From Gonocerus acuteangulatus (Eukaryota > Arthropoda > Insecta > Hemiptera > Coreidae), in the NCBI GenBank assembly GCA_946811695.1, contig OX328124.1, positions 85,049,293-85,113,292 of the forward strand: a stretch of 64,000 nt of DNA, read 5' to 3'. Positions 49,301-61,780 of this stretch are shown piece after piece. Position numbers and translations under genes: made by a program. The notes under the pieces are model-generated. The model saw only the letters and a list, made by a program, of their open reading frames with translations, searched no databases and was not told where the DNA came from. Positions within the stretch are counted from its first letter, which is position 1. Each line of letters opens with the position of its first letter.

Positions 49301-50009
49301 GACTCATGAAGTTGCGAGCTCCAAGAGCCCCCCTTGCGAAAGGGTTAGCGTGGAAACGCCTGGTGCATTCTAATCTTAATGAGTTATATCGTATATTTAT
49401 TTTTATTTTCTTGTCCTAATAAAATAATAACATGAAATGGATAATTTCCGATTTTGTACCTACCTATATTATTATAATTGAATGGACAGTAATTTTTGTT
49501 TTATTTTTTTCTTAATTTTAATTTTTTATTTTGTAATTACTTCCCAGTTATTTCGTTATTATATTGTTAGCGAAATACTTGATAGGAATAATTGTACGAG
49601 CAAAAATGTTCGCAATAAAAAGGTCGCAATATTAATATGATATAGCAAGCAGAAAATAAATTCCCACAATATCGGGCTTACTGTATGTGGAAGACATAAA
49701 AAAAAAGATTATTGAATAAATTGGCCCACTTGATTGAAAGTAGATAAAATCCGGATCTAATAAATCCTGAGTGTGTTAGTGTTTAACAAGTTACACAAAG
49801 AGCGAGGAAGACAAGCTACTCCGTTCCAATTATTCTCTATTAACAATGCCGCAAGGTGTGTGTCTTGAACGAACAGCCTAATTATACCAGCAGAAGGTTC
49901 TTAGCTATTTAACACCAATTAAAATTGTTTACATAATGCTTCGTGATAGGACTAAAGTAAATATAATTATGTCCATTTCGTTTAGATATTTTAGCAATTT
50001 ATTACAATT
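49301..50009. other. No gene recognised
   Basis: AT-rich. No 5' LTR matching the possible 3' LTR of the BEL relic was found here. Confidence 0.5.
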
Positions 50010-50295
50010 TGTGAGCCCATGTGTCCATAGGGAGAAACCCCGCTTATCACGTAGATCTGATGATGGAATACGGAGTTGCTGATTAGAAATGTCCGGCATT
50101 TAAAAATGGCCTGATTTTGATTGGTTCAAAAATACTTCCATTTAAAGAAAATGTCAAGTTTGCTAACCAGCAGAATCCTTATACCGGTCGCAGTTCCGTT
50201 CCAGTTCGGAATCAGACTTTTCAGATATCAAGTTCATTTCAGCTGTATAGGACTTCACAAATGTTGTTCTAAATAGACCCCCGTTAAAATAATTT
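50010..50295 (-). mobile_element. Family Y 3' fragment, strongly diverged
   Basis: Contains CATAGGGAGAAACCCCGCTT (50027-50046), a degenerate Y hairpin, and then pieces resembling the 3' block and the pre-microsatellite block (GCTAACCAGCAGAATCC near 50161). Confidence 0.5.
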
Positions 50296-50512
50296 CGTTA
50301 GTATAATTTGGGTTCATGAGCTTATAAAAAGAAAAGAAAAATCTCCTTTAGGCAGAAACGTTTAGGATACATTTTTTAAAAAATTGATAATGTGGTTTTG
50401 TCCCTTTCAGTGTAACATGATACAATTTACATGATAGATATTCTATGACCTTACATAATTTATGTGTTAGATTATTACTACCTAATTGCAATAGCAACTA
50501 CACACCACTATA

Positions 50513-50513
50513 T

Positions 50514-50580
<67 letters not shown>
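50513..50580. repeat. (TA)n microsatellite
   Basis: AT dinucleotide run with CATATA interruptions near both ends. Confidence 0.93.
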
Positions 50581-50581
<1 letters not shown>

Positions 50582-50999
50582 CTTACATACACTGGCCTCT
50601 TGTGTAGTTGTTATAGCAACAACAGGTTTCTTTAATAATTAATTTTTCAAATATGGAAACTGTAATGTTAGTTAAATCTTCCCCATCCTTAAGATAAACA
50701 TGTACTAGCAATCCGCTATATCTTATAGTGTTTATTAAGGGGGTTCATTCATTCTACTTAAAAAGTCGTTTATCGTACTCAGTGCTACTAATAGACTAAA
50801 AAAGTTCGAAAATATGTTATGGAAACGGAGATTGGAGAAAGAAATATGTTTTTAATAAGTTTATAGCCCTCGTCGTAGACTGACAGAAATGTGAAATGTT
50901 TTGTTTTTTGTTAATTTATTTACCCCAAATTATTTTGTTTATTATATATACGATTATTATATAACCTGTGGACGAAAAACTTAATTAAGTAAGTCTCTT

Positions 51000-51039
<40 letters not shown>

Positions 51040-52544
51040 TATTTATAAGGTAATTGTTATGCCCTTAATCAGGGAATATAATGTCGATTCATTGAACCTC
51101 TCCAACACTTTTCTAAGAGATATTGTATAACCTTTTAGATACATAATGATACTATCAAAGTATTGGCTTCTTTCAGCAGACAGTTCAGATATGTTGTGTG
51201 TGAAGTTTAAGCTATTCAAGTATTTCCGTGATCTTATCTAACATAAATAAGTGTTGAGGAATTTTGTTAAATTATTTGATCTATATCATGGCCATTAGAG
51301 GAAAAAGTAAACCACAGGAGAAGGAAATCGCTGACGATTTAAAATTACTGATCTCTATCGCATCGGAGTTAGTGGTCCGGTGTCAGACGAGAACCGGCAA
51401 AAAAGAAGAATTAGGGATGGCAATAATTTCTCTATTAATTCCCCATTCGGTCGTCAGCGATCGGACGGGGCCTGCCCTTACATTCTACCCAGTCGTTACT
51501 CCTGTCAGCTCGAAGCCTTGTCAAGTTTTTTTTTGTTGTCCTTTCCACTCCGTCCCTATTGATCAATGGCTCTAAACCTTTCAATATTCGTAGTATTTTA
51601 TACTGGATATTTAACAGTAAAATGCTGAATACACATACTGGGTTACTTTACGAGGTTCTATGTAGGATTAAAAACAATTTTTACAGGCCGAGAAAACAAA
51701 ATTCACCTGAATTTATGGCCATTTAATTTACCACGTCAATATTTAAAATACAGAAGAAATTTAAAAGACAACAGCAAAACTAATAAAATAAAATATTAAA
51801 TAAATTAATTATAAAATGATTTAATTCTGAAATAGTCATAATAGTTGAGTAAAGCTATATTTATTGATGGAGCTCAACGACAGCAATGTGATTTGCTCAG
51901 ATAATTAGTAAATAAAAAATATAAATTAAAGTAGTCATAAAATTTTCTCATAAATATTAAAATTATGTATAATTTACATATATATGCTGATTTTGCTAAA
52001 AAAATTAGTCTGTCCAGAAGGGAGTTTGTCTACCTTCTTCAGAAGAGAAATAACATACCATATCCTTATTGTTTGACAATGGTGAAATAAATATTGTAAT
52101 TATGCCTAACATTTTTAATTTTTTTTCAGTCAACATCTAAATATTCTCCGCATTATTGCATAGAGAAAAAATGTCCACACCCTCCCTCTAATCTTAAAAG
52201 TGGAAGGGTACAAGGCCAATTCATAATTTTGAAAGAATTTTAGTAAATTAACGAATATGTTGATTCGCTCTTTTATTCATTAACCTCCTTCCTACATAAG
52301 AAAGAATTATTAAGAGTAAATTATCAATTTTCTTCACCGTCTCTCTTGCGGGTTATTTGGGATTTTTTCACCCAGCACTTATTTGTGAACTTTTCTACTT
52401 CTGATTTGTAAAAAAGAGTTGGTATTGACGAGAAAAAACGAGTACCGTCTTCAATGTTGATTAGAGTACCCATTTTGTGGGTATCCCCAAATAAATCATC
52501 AGAAAAAGAAGTTCTCAATTTTCCTTCATGATACTGCTATATAC
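50581..52544. other. About 2 kb without a recognised gene
   Basis: AT-rich with a T-run at 51007-51036. A 103-codon plus frame at 51264-51575 is somewhat less AT-rich and has a plausible ATG context (ATCATGGCC, 51286), but I recognise no domain and the C-terminal half looks non-coding. It could be a short exon; support is weak. Confidence 0.4.
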
Positions 52545-52552
52545 GTAATAAG

Positions 52553-53356
52553 TAGAGCCCGGAAGTTAGGCAAAATGCCTTTTTTATCTGAATGGATATA
52601 TTGAAGAATCAGATAGAAATAAATATGTTTCCGTGCATTTAGGAAGTGTAGAGACAATTTTTATTTTGCCTATTTTGGCTATTTTAAGATTTAAAGCCTT
52701 TTTTTTGTCTTTTTAGCTCGTTATGCAATTTTTTTCTGCGATTTAAACATTTTAAAAAGCACATAACGAATTTCGAATTTCAGTTCGTCGAAAACAAAAA
52801 TGGTTTCACAAATTAAATTACATTTTGCCGTCACAAATATAAATTCGAAAGCTTATTTTCCCAACCCCTGGATTTAACCTCTGTAAATAACAGAACCTTC
52901 CGTAGTAGAAGGAATGCACAAGCATAATGAATAGGAGGAAAGAGAGAGGATGAGAGAAGTAAGTCTCCTTCCTCATACCACTTTTGCTGTGACAATGGTG
53001 TAATTACCTGGTATTCCGGATTTAGAAATGATAAGATAATGCAGAGGAAGTTTTGCCATAATGAAAAACATTTTTTCTTAGAAGGTCTTTGCGAGTTGAT
53101 ACTTTGAAAAAGCATCTTGTTGTTGATTGTAAGAAGGGAAAGTAAGAGTAAGTACACTAATTCTGTGATAAATTGATAATAAAGAAATGAATGAGTATTT
53201 AAAATACATATTTTCATTAATTATGAGTGAGATTCCTCTTTGCCTTCACTCCTAATAAATGCCTATTTTAATTACAATAATGCCATTTTCAGTATTTCAA
53301 GTGCCTTATTGCCTGCCTATTTTAACCAATATTAAACGCCTATCTTCCGGGCTCTA
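52553..53356 (+). mobile_element. hAT-like non-autonomous element (family Z), complete
   Basis: Inverted ends TAGAGCCCGGAAGTTAGGC at the left and TAGAGCCCGGAAGATAGGC read inward from the right. A perfect 8-bp target duplication, GTAATAAG, lies at 52545-52552 and 53357-53364. 804 bp without transposase. Subterminal GCCTATTTT(A/G) motifs repeat near both ends. The right half is shared with 2195-2534. Confidence 0.9.
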
Positions 53357-53364
53357 GTAATAAG

Positions 53365-54261
53365 TATCTTAATAAATATTTGGGTGTTTTTGGCATATCA
53401 GTTCACCATATTTCGCACGTCTCCTATCAAACTTTTTATAGGAAAATAGTCCAAATTTGTGGAGCATTTTTCTTCAGTTTCTTTTCTTCGAAAATAAGAA
53501 ACATTCAGCCGAGCATTTCTCTGAATGAATAGCCAGAGAAACCCCATGAAAAAAAAAGGAATAATTCCTTAAGATGAATTTGTCACACACACTGGCATCC
53601 TGAGTTAAATATGTTAATACATTATTTAAGTTAGTATTAGCAATTATTATTATATGACGCGTCCATGTCTAAATTACGAGTTTCTGGAAATAGCGAGTAT
53701 TGTATTCTATATTACATAAATACATGGATAAAAAGGGGAAACATTTATAGGTGTAATCATTACAGACGATATCATTGAGAAATAATTACTTAATTCAGAA
53801 TTTGATTTAAAATATTAAATTTGTGTGTTTATAATATAAGATTATGAAATTTCGAACAGACAGATATGGTTGAGTATTGATCTGCAAAGTATGAACTTTA
53901 AGAAGTTGCTGAAGGCAAGGAATATAAATTTTATGAAGGTTTTCTAGAGTGGCATACTTTCTAGAAAGATTAAGGTTGAAGTTTGATGTTTCCAACTGCC
54001 CCGACCCCATAATCCTCTCCCTTCCAACCCATCCAGAGAGGTTTTTTTTTCACCTTCATTATAATTCATCTTTCAAATCAGCTACTTTTGTCGCCACACC
54101 CTCCTTCGTTTCTGCATCATTTATCAAAGTTCTCACGTGCTCGGGAATTTTATTGAAGAATATAAATGGGATGCTCTTGGCATTTTAATATAATACTCCG
54201 AACTTACTTCCTATCAAATGAATCGTTTTTTAATATAAAATTTCATATAAAAATTTAGTTT
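53365..54261. other. No gene recognised
   Basis: AT-rich. Short overlapping frames at 53807-54188 have no known content. Confidence 0.5.
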
Positions 54262-55625
54262 CGGGATTCTGTTTTTTAGAGCGTTTCCTACCTCCCAACA
54301 ATGGCATGAAATCCGTTTTTGAGGTTGACCTCATGAGGCAATCCGGAAGTGCAATGTCTAAAATTTGACATTGCAGAACCCACAGATGAGGAAAATAACG
54401 TTGCTACACATTTCCATACGACGTTCTCTAGCTAGTTAAAAAATCGAACGATTTTCATAAAAATTTGGCACGAAAGTACCTCAGTGTGATTTGAATGATT
54501 AAATCCGTCCACCGAAACATGTTTTTTTTTGTAAAAACATTGTCACGTTTACGCGTTTCATGGTTTCCAGTTAATCGTTTTATAAATGATTGCACGTGGT
54601 GGATCTAATGAAACCATTTCTATGGCCATATCTAGCCAAGAAAAATACAAAAATCTAGATTATATAGCTTGAAACGTTAGGGAATCGCAGTATATGTAAA
54701 GCATCTATTCGAAAGCCGGTTAAATGTCCTTACAAATACTGTTCTTGCGTGAGTTTTGATAGAGCGATCTCATTCGGAGAAATCAGTCCTTAAAGTGAGT
54801 AATTTCCACTTTGAATACTGTTGTTGTGCCTTAGGCTGCATCTACATTGGACCCGTACTTCTCCCTGCCAAAAGCGGCTGACGTGAGTGCCTACATTGGT
54901 CTCAACCCGATCTGATCCGATTTAGTCACAGCTCGTCAGTAATGACCTCGTAGTGAAGTGAAAATGAGTGATTAAGTTAAGAAATACCACCTAATAATTA
55001 ATTATATTTTAAAATTATTTATAAGAAAGGTAACTAGAAGGTTAGAAGCATTGGAAGGTTATAAACATTAGAAGGATATAAACATTGGAAGGTTATAGAC
55101 GTTAGATGGTTATTAACATCTTTCCACGCCATTTAATAAACAAGGGAAACAAAAAACAAAAATGTGAATTGACAAAGTTGTTCTAAATGTTATTTCCTTT
55201 GATATAAAAAAAAATGCATTGAAAACGGTTAAGATTTAGAACCTGTAGACATTTTTGAAACACAATATGTGGGTTGGTGCCATTTTGCTTCGTCGGTCCG
55301 AAGTCGGTCCACAAACAAACGTGTTTGAATGGCCAAGAATCGGTGGCCGTTGGATTGCACCGAATTGGATCCGGTCGGGACCAATGTAGGCACCTCCATT
55401 AAGATTCATGTGTTTGTTTTTCTTCCGACAGTCGGTGGCTAATGGATAGGATCGGAACGGGTCCAGTGTAGGTGCACCTTAAGATGTTCCTTCTCTTTGA
55501 GTTTTAAATTTTACATTTCATATGTGCTTCAATTTCTCACAAAAGATTAAGACAAAGCATTCACTATTCATATTCTATGCTTTGCAATGGACACTAGAGA
55601 TACGAACAGACATGCAATTGGCTAA
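54262..55625 (-). mobile_element. Family Y element, diverged, split by a PIF/Harbinger-like MITE
   Basis: Minus-strand Y copy. Its 3' end is at 54275-54400 (damaged hairpin, GAGGCAATCCGGAAGTGCA), followed by the pre-microsatellite block and an internal unit. The interior resumes after the MITE and ends at GACACTAGAGATACGAACAG (55589-55608), the counterpart of the Y 5' subterminal region. Confidence 0.7.
54834..55478. mobile_element. PIF/Harbinger-like MITE, 645 bp
   Basis: Ends GGCTGCATCTACATTGGACC (left) and GGTGCACCTACACTGGACCC (right, inverted). TTA duplications at 54831-54833 and 55479-55481 fit PIF/Harbinger. The interior has a ~20-bp tandem repeat (AGAAGGTTATAAACATT variants, 55026-55118) and further inverted GGATCCG/CGGACC-type motifs. 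No ORF. Confidence 0.8.
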
Positions 55626-56049
55626 ACATATTTCGACGGATTCCAAAACTTATGAACACCTATAAGAGCAATACTATTAACGAAGTTTTAGGCAATGACG
55701 TCAAACAAATAATACTATTTGGAGCTCAGGAAACTAATTGACAACATCTAATCGCTGTATCCTTAACAAAGCTTAAACCTTTTTTAGATGACATTGTATT
55801 AGTAACCTATCCTGGCGGGACTTTTATCGTTCAAAAATTATTATTATAATGAACTGGGCTATTTTAAATTATACAATTCTTTTGAAATTGGTTGTCCCTA
55901 TTTATGTAAATAAATTTGTTAATTATTACCATCAAAGTGAACAGAGAAATGGCGTTAGAGACCTGAAGGGTTGACATGCCACAAAAATCATCATAATAAT
56001 TATTGAAGAGTGACCCCCAATACTATACGGAAGTTCAACAAATACTATA
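55626..56049. other. No gene recognised
   Basis: AT-rich, no repeat or ORF of note. Confidence 0.5.
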
Positions 56050-56056
56050 CGCAAAG

Positions 56057-56269
56057 GCATGGGCGTATATAAGGGGGGCTGCAGCCCCCCCCCCCCCCGA
56101 AATTTTGTTTTGCCCGGTAAAAATGTCATAAAACCTTTAAAAATAAATGGAATAAGACTACTTAGTTCATAACAAATATTTTATTTTAGTTGTAATAGCG
56201 TTTTATTTAGCTAAAACTATTCCAAGTTCTTAATTTTTATTCCGAAATTATTTCCTATATACGCCCGTC
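56057..56269 (+). mobile_element. hAT-like MITE (family P), solo copy
   Basis: Ends GCATGGGCGTATATA and TATATACGCCCGTC. CGCAAAG target duplication at 56050-56056 and 56270-56276. A C-run of about 14 near the left end. The interior matches the copies at 9560-9826 and 25551-25805. Outside Y elements, so P moves independently. Confidence 0.86.
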
Positions 56270-56276
56270 CGCAAAG

Positions 56277-57138
56277 AATTAATATTGATTTATTCTTCTG
56301 AGATCTACTAGTTTCGCATTTCCAGCATTTTATCAGGAGTTAAAATTATATATTATTTACAGCTACAGTAAGTGTCATGACGTTGCCCGGATAGTGAATG
56401 TTTCTCTTGCAAACTGTGGGTGTCAAACACTTTTAATTTTAGCACCTGATAAGGCACTGAATGTGTCAAGCTACTTGAGCTCTAAAAAATAAATCAATTT
56501 AATTGAAAGGTATATTAATTACATAGTTACATTTTATGTATAAGAAACTAGGAGACTCAACTTTTCTACATCGATGGAGCATAATTGCGTGTAGGACACA
56601 TGCATTTATGATTCATAACATATTCAAAAATCGAGAATACAATATAGAAAATTATTCTATCACTCGCATTTAAAACAGGTTGTTCTCAGAGTGTTACTTT
56701 GTGAAAGTAAGTATAGGAGAAGAGAAAACACAGGAGGTAGAAAGATGAAAGAAAGACCTCTCCAATTGATTTAGGTTCACCCCTGTAGAGAAATAGCTGA
56801 TGCCTTGTCATCATTTCTCCATAGGTAATCTATACTTTTATCCCAAAGCACTTTTATGCTTCCTTTCCTTTGGTAATCCATCCAGCTCGGCTGATCTAAT
56901 TTGGCTAGCCTTTCTCTTCTAACTAAATACTGGTCTCTTCATAAAGTAGAAATTATTTCATTACTCTGGTTCATTATTGGACCCTTTCTTATCAAAGATT
57001 ATTTTTGATAGATCTGATAATGAAATATCCCTTTGTGTAAGTAAAACTCAATACATTATAGTGACCCAATTTTTTAAAATTATATGTAAGCAATGCGAAA
57101 TGTCTATATAAATTAAATGAACACGGTCTAATCACTTT
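56277..57138. other. No gene recognised
   Basis: AT-rich without recognisable features. Confidence 0.5.
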
Positions 57139-57705
57139 ATCGCGTTTCCTCCTCCTCTACTTAGAAATGAATCCCGCTTATGTACTCCGATAAGTAAATC
57201 CTAAAGTGCCGACTAGAAACTTTCATGTTTAAGGATCTTATAATCCCATTTCTACGATAGCGGTTCTTATTTAATTTTCCAAATAGTGATCTTAGAGCGA
57301 GAAATCAATGAGTAAAATTCTCGATCTCGTTTCTTTGGGCTATTTTGTTTTCATTTTTTTCATCAGTTCATAACTGATCGTTGTTGTTTTCAATTTCATT
57401 CAGCAGTGAACTCAATTTCTCAGTAAAATATGGTAACTAAACGGGAAATTTATTTTTATTTTTTTTTAAAAGAGCATTCCTAAGAAATGAGAGGAAATCT
57501 AAATGACAGGGTGAGGAACTTGTGCTTAATGTCTGTTGCTGCCATTTTTCTTTGAATTGTGCCTAAAATCTCGTTTTTCTCAAGATATTATTGAAATAAT
57601 AACATGTTTAACGTTTTCATAAAATATCAAAACCTAACAATAACTGTTTGAATACTTTCCAAACGGCCTGTGGGATAAGAACGTTATAAAAACATAGTTC
57701 ACCTA
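57139..57705 (-). mobile_element. Family Y element, diverged short copy
   Basis: A damaged 3' hairpin (TTTCCTCCTCCTCTACTTAG) and 3' block (AAAGTGCCGACTAGAAACTT) at 57144-57225. The interior continues to GGGATAAGAACG (57673-57684), the equivalent of the 5' subterminal end. Confidence 0.68.
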
Positions 57706-58597
57706 AGTAAGAAATTTAATAATATTTGTACTTGTATGATGAAAAGGAAAACAACTCCTTCTCTAATAAGATAGTTTTGATTACCCTGTTTGCTTAGAAG
57801 TACAAATATTTAAACATTAGTCTGTTTACATTATCCATTACTTCTTGTCTTCAATGCTCAGAAGAAGAAGTAAGTGTTTTTGTTATTATTTTAATATTTA
57901 CCTCTTAAGTTCGATAAAGCCTTCATTTCTTACACAACGTTTAGATATTACTATTTTATAAACTAAAATATTAAAATACAAATTTTACTTCATAAATAGA
58001 AGTAAATATTCATAATTAGTTTTAAGGTTAAGAAAACAAAATCTAGAAATTAAATTATGAATATAAAAAAAAAAAAAAAATAATAAACATGAAGCTTTAT
58101 TCAGGAGTTATGTTATTATTTAACGATAAATATTTGTTTGTCCTGAAAATGATATATTTTTACAAATAGAGTTTTTCATATTTCAACCTTATTGGCATAA
58201 ATACTAATCATTAATATAATATAGAGCTTGGACCGTCATCTATAATATTGAATCACATTTTAAAGGCTCATAATAAAAAGAGGAAAATGGCCTTCTAATA
58301 TCCAATCCAATACTAGAGAGATCATCTGAAAAAATTCTTCGGCCTTAATAACCTTTCCCTCGTTTATTATCTCTTTCAGGCTCTCAGCCTTATTATTATT
58401 ATTATTTTTTTTTTTTATACATTTTTAATATATTTTTGGTTTTAATTTAGAATATTTTTGAACACTGAGGTCTTCTTATTGAGCTTTAAAGGGACATTTT
58501 CATTTTATGAGGAAAATCAGAGATGAAAAACTTTTAATCCATTAATGTATATTTTATCTACAATTGTGGTTGGTTGGCTGGTGAAGGTTCATCATAG
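57706..58597. other. No gene recognised
   Basis: AT-rich with an A-run at 58066-58080 and an (ATT)n/T-run at 58391-58416. Confidence 0.5.
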
Positions 58598-58599
58598 TA

Positions 58600-58889
58600 A
58601 ACAGGATGCAAAACAAGTCAACACACCTCCACTGTTTAATTCCTTTATTTTAACATACCGTTTTCGAGGTCAGCACCTCATCCTCAGTGTCCTCCTATAG
58701 CTGGGCGAGGTTCACTCGGGCCTTCTTCCGACTATACTCATATATATATGAGTATAGTCGGAGGAAGGTCCGAGTGAACCTCGCCCATCTACAGGAGGAC
58801 ACTGAGGATGAGGTGCTGACCTCGAAAACGTTATGTTAAAATAAAGGAATTAAACAGTGGAGGTGTGTTGACTTGTTTTGCATCCTGTT
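58600..58889. mobile_element. Near-perfect palindromic MITE, 290 bp, TA flanks
   Basis: Starts AACAGGATGCAAAACAAGTC and ends with the inverse. The arms are ~140 bp with about five mismatches and meet at CATATATATATG. TA at 58598-58599 and 58890-58891 fits a Tc1/mariner-type target duplication. No ORF. Confidence 0.85.
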
Positions 58890-59152
58890 TAGTATATTTT
58901 ATCAATTTCATTCACCACGAAGGATGATGAAAAACCTATGACAATTTTTATTTATAGCGCTAATCTTATCTCAAATTTTCGACTTGCTTTCTTCGAAAGA
59001 TGCGTTACATCAGGTGTCTAGGATATGCATGTTTTACTTGCAAATTTTACACAGTATGGAAAAATGTAAGAAAGTGTAACCTGAAAATAGTTAGATGAAG
59101 GGAAGTCGGGGAATGGTTTTTTATTCGGCTAAGAAAAAATGGCAGGTTTTCA

Positions 59153-59346
59153 GAAAAATCTACATTTCGAACCTAAAGAGCATGGCTCTTCGAGAGCCTC
59201 CTTCAGCAATAGATAGCTAGGTTATGGAGGAAGACCATCAAGAATTTTAGGTGAACATAGATGATTGTGATTTCCCGCCATCAATGAGAATTTATTGCTG
59301 AAGAAGCTTGCCAAAGAGCTATTTACATTCGAAATATAGATTTTTA
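59153..59346. repeat. Inverted-repeat element, ~195 bp
   Basis: The left arm, from AAAAATCTACATTTCGAACC to CCTTCAGCAATA, pairs with the right arm from TTGCTGAAGAAGC to TCGAAATATAGATTTTT. The arms are ~52 bp with moderate mismatches. Probably an old MITE; no target duplication identified. Confidence 0.65.
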
Positions 59347-61437
59347 ACTGAATATTTGACGTTTTTTCTTCGCTGAATTCCAAACATTCTTTGATTTCTT
59401 ATCACCTTAACGCCTTATTATCTCATTACTAAAATATTGAGAAAAAGCGGTATTTATTTATATTATTTTTCCCAACAGAACTTTACCAAGCAGAATTATC
59501 AACTAAAGTTCCGGAAAAAATACTAAATATTTATACCGTCTGCTAATACCGAATTGAAACAAAGGAATACGTTATTCCTATAAATCCCAAGATAAAACGC
59601 TCAAATACCCGGCTTCTAACTTCTAACACTTTGACTGCGGGAGTGGTAAACCCCAAACCATCCGAAATGGTATTTTATTTTATTTTTCATTTTATGATTT
59701 ATTTGTTTTGAAAAAATAACTTACCCATTGCGAATTCTGGATAATTTCTTCCAGAAACATGTTTTTTGCCATGACACATGTGAGGTGAAGAAAATCCTGC
59801 CAAAATTCCCAGATAGGTCTGAGTCCGGAACGATTCCAGAATAAGACACTCGAAACACTCCCTGAGCCTGAGATCGGTTTGTAGCCGATCCCGAAACTTT
59901 TCAACTTTTTCTCCCAGCTTGCCAAGCAGCTCCCATGACGCACATGCGGCGTCATGCCACCACAGCGAGGTGGTTTGTGATGACGCACATCCGCAGCCGA
60001 GGTGCTAAAAGGATTGATATAGAATTTTCGAAACACACAAACAAAATTGATAATTTAATTTTTTATCGCGGTGTTGGTTATACCGAAGTATTTAATTTCG
60101 CCATTATGGAGAAAATCTGACCTCAAATTAAAATATGTCATCTTCCTAGCTTCATTACAATTATGAATTGTTGGATATTATGCACAGGACAGCTGCTAAC
60201 GATTCCAAGAGAGATTTACAGGAAAAATAAGTATTATTGATTTTAAGGAACAATTAAGTAATGGAACTTCAACCAACGCACCCAAAAAAGCGCGAAACAA
60301 TCAGCCACTTATTAGGTATAATACAAGAGAAGATACTCAGGCTATCTCAAGAAGTATAATCAATATTATATTAATGGTTTCGTAAAAAGATAAATCACTT
60401 CTGACATTTATTATTCATCATCTTTCATTATTATTCTGATTGATTAGTTATTACTTTAATAAATGTTTTAAAATATTAAAAAAAGATTAGCCTTTTCCGG
60501 GCTAGATAAGTATGATAACATGTGGATGAACTGTTCTAAATATCTTTATGTATAAAATTTAAATACAAATATTTTTTGTTCATTGGAAGGAGGAAAAAAT
60601 GGTTGATGAGAAAATCTAAAATAAAAATAAATAATAATAATAATAATAATAATGGTTTTTCTAGCGGAACACAGAGCCACCAGATCAATAAAAGTTCCAT
60701 TGACTGATACTTTTGTGTCGATTGAAAAGCGAACAATTTCTTTTGCGGAGGCCATACGTTTAATCAAAGAAGTGGTTCCATATTCCTTCTTTTTCCTTTT
60801 ATTTGAGTTTTTCTTTTTTCTTTCTATTTTAGTTTTTCTTTTTTCGTCGCACATACCATAGGCGACGAAGTTATTTTCTTTTATCACTTACTCTAAAATG
60901 TTATTTCCAAAGTGGCGTGAAGCATTTATTTATTTTGTAAATATACTGTTCTTAATTTCTCTGATTTACTATATCATTTTTCAAAACTTATTACACTGTA
61001 ACTTACGATGTGTAAAAAAGTATAAAAACTTACAGGAGCTGTGTCAGCTAAGCTTGTTACCGTGTAATTCTTATATTTGCTGTGCGTTAGAATGTTTTCT
61101 CAGACTGCAGTATTCCTTTTGAAATTTCCGTCTTAGCCTTTTTTGTTAAGAACTTTATTTGAGGTTGGAATGGTTATTTGCCCATTGAGTGATTTCTCTA
61201 ACGTTTACAAGCTAATAGACAAAATATGACGAACATCCGAAAAACTGCACAAGTCTGTTATAAAAATTTGCCAAGCCATCTAATTTTCTAATTACTATAG
61301 CTAAAACATAGGTTGCTCAATTCCTATTAATGCCGAACTTTTGTAAAGATTTTGGGAGCAAACAAATTTAAAATCCTAGTTAATTTCTTTCCTCGAATAC
61401 AGATGATAATATCCCATTTAATGAGGTTTTACCAAGA

Positions 61438-61440
<3 letters not shown>
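59347..61440. other. About 2 kb without a recognised gene
   Basis: A 114-codon minus frame at 59692-60036 is less AT-rich and runs into AATGG|GTAAGT, a good splice-donor match near 59722-59731. It contains GGMTPHVRHG and an inverted repeat of GATGACGCACAT. I recognise no family, so it may be an exon or a repeat. (AAT)n at 60632-60652. Confidence 0.4.
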
Positions 61441-61489
<49 letters not shown>

Positions 61490-61490
61490 T
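61441..61490. repeat. (TA)n(TG)n microsatellite
   Basis: A TA run followed by a TG run, 50 bp in total. Confidence 0.93.
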
Positions 61491-61504
61491 ACTACCCTTT
61501 TCTA

Positions 61505-61660
61505 GCCAGGATAGGGCTTATGCCTTTTCTTTTTTCAAAAGAAAAGCCACGGCCCCATAGTGGGAATCGAACCCACGACCCTTGTCACGGAGTATTTAGT
61601 GCTCACGCCTTAACGCTTACGGTTAACAGGCCTATGCGTTCTCCATCTTTCATTTTCGAC
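61505..61660 (-). repeat. tRNA-like sequence, possible tRNA-derived SINE
   Basis: The minus strand has a perfect B-box in TCGTGGGTTCGATTCCCAC and, upstream, GTTAAGGCGTGAGC, which resembles the D-arm of a Ser/Leu-type tRNA. No complete cloverleaf can be folded. A palindromic CTTTTCTTTTGAAAAAAGAA follows. Microsatellites lie on both sides. Confidence 0.5.
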
Positions 61661-61715
61661 AGAGTATTTTTGTGCGAAATTCTGAATCGGACTATTTCTG
61701 GACGAGAACACAAAA

Positions 61716-61719
<4 letters not shown>

Positions 61720-61776
<57 letters not shown>
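61720..61776. repeat. (TA)n microsatellite
   Basis: AT dinucleotide run of about 57 bp. Confidence 0.95.

Positions 61777-61780
<4 letters not shown>

Noticed and set aside
51264..51575. A host gene exon
   Set aside because: No recognised domain, the second half looks non-coding, and no splice context could be established. Kept only as a note.
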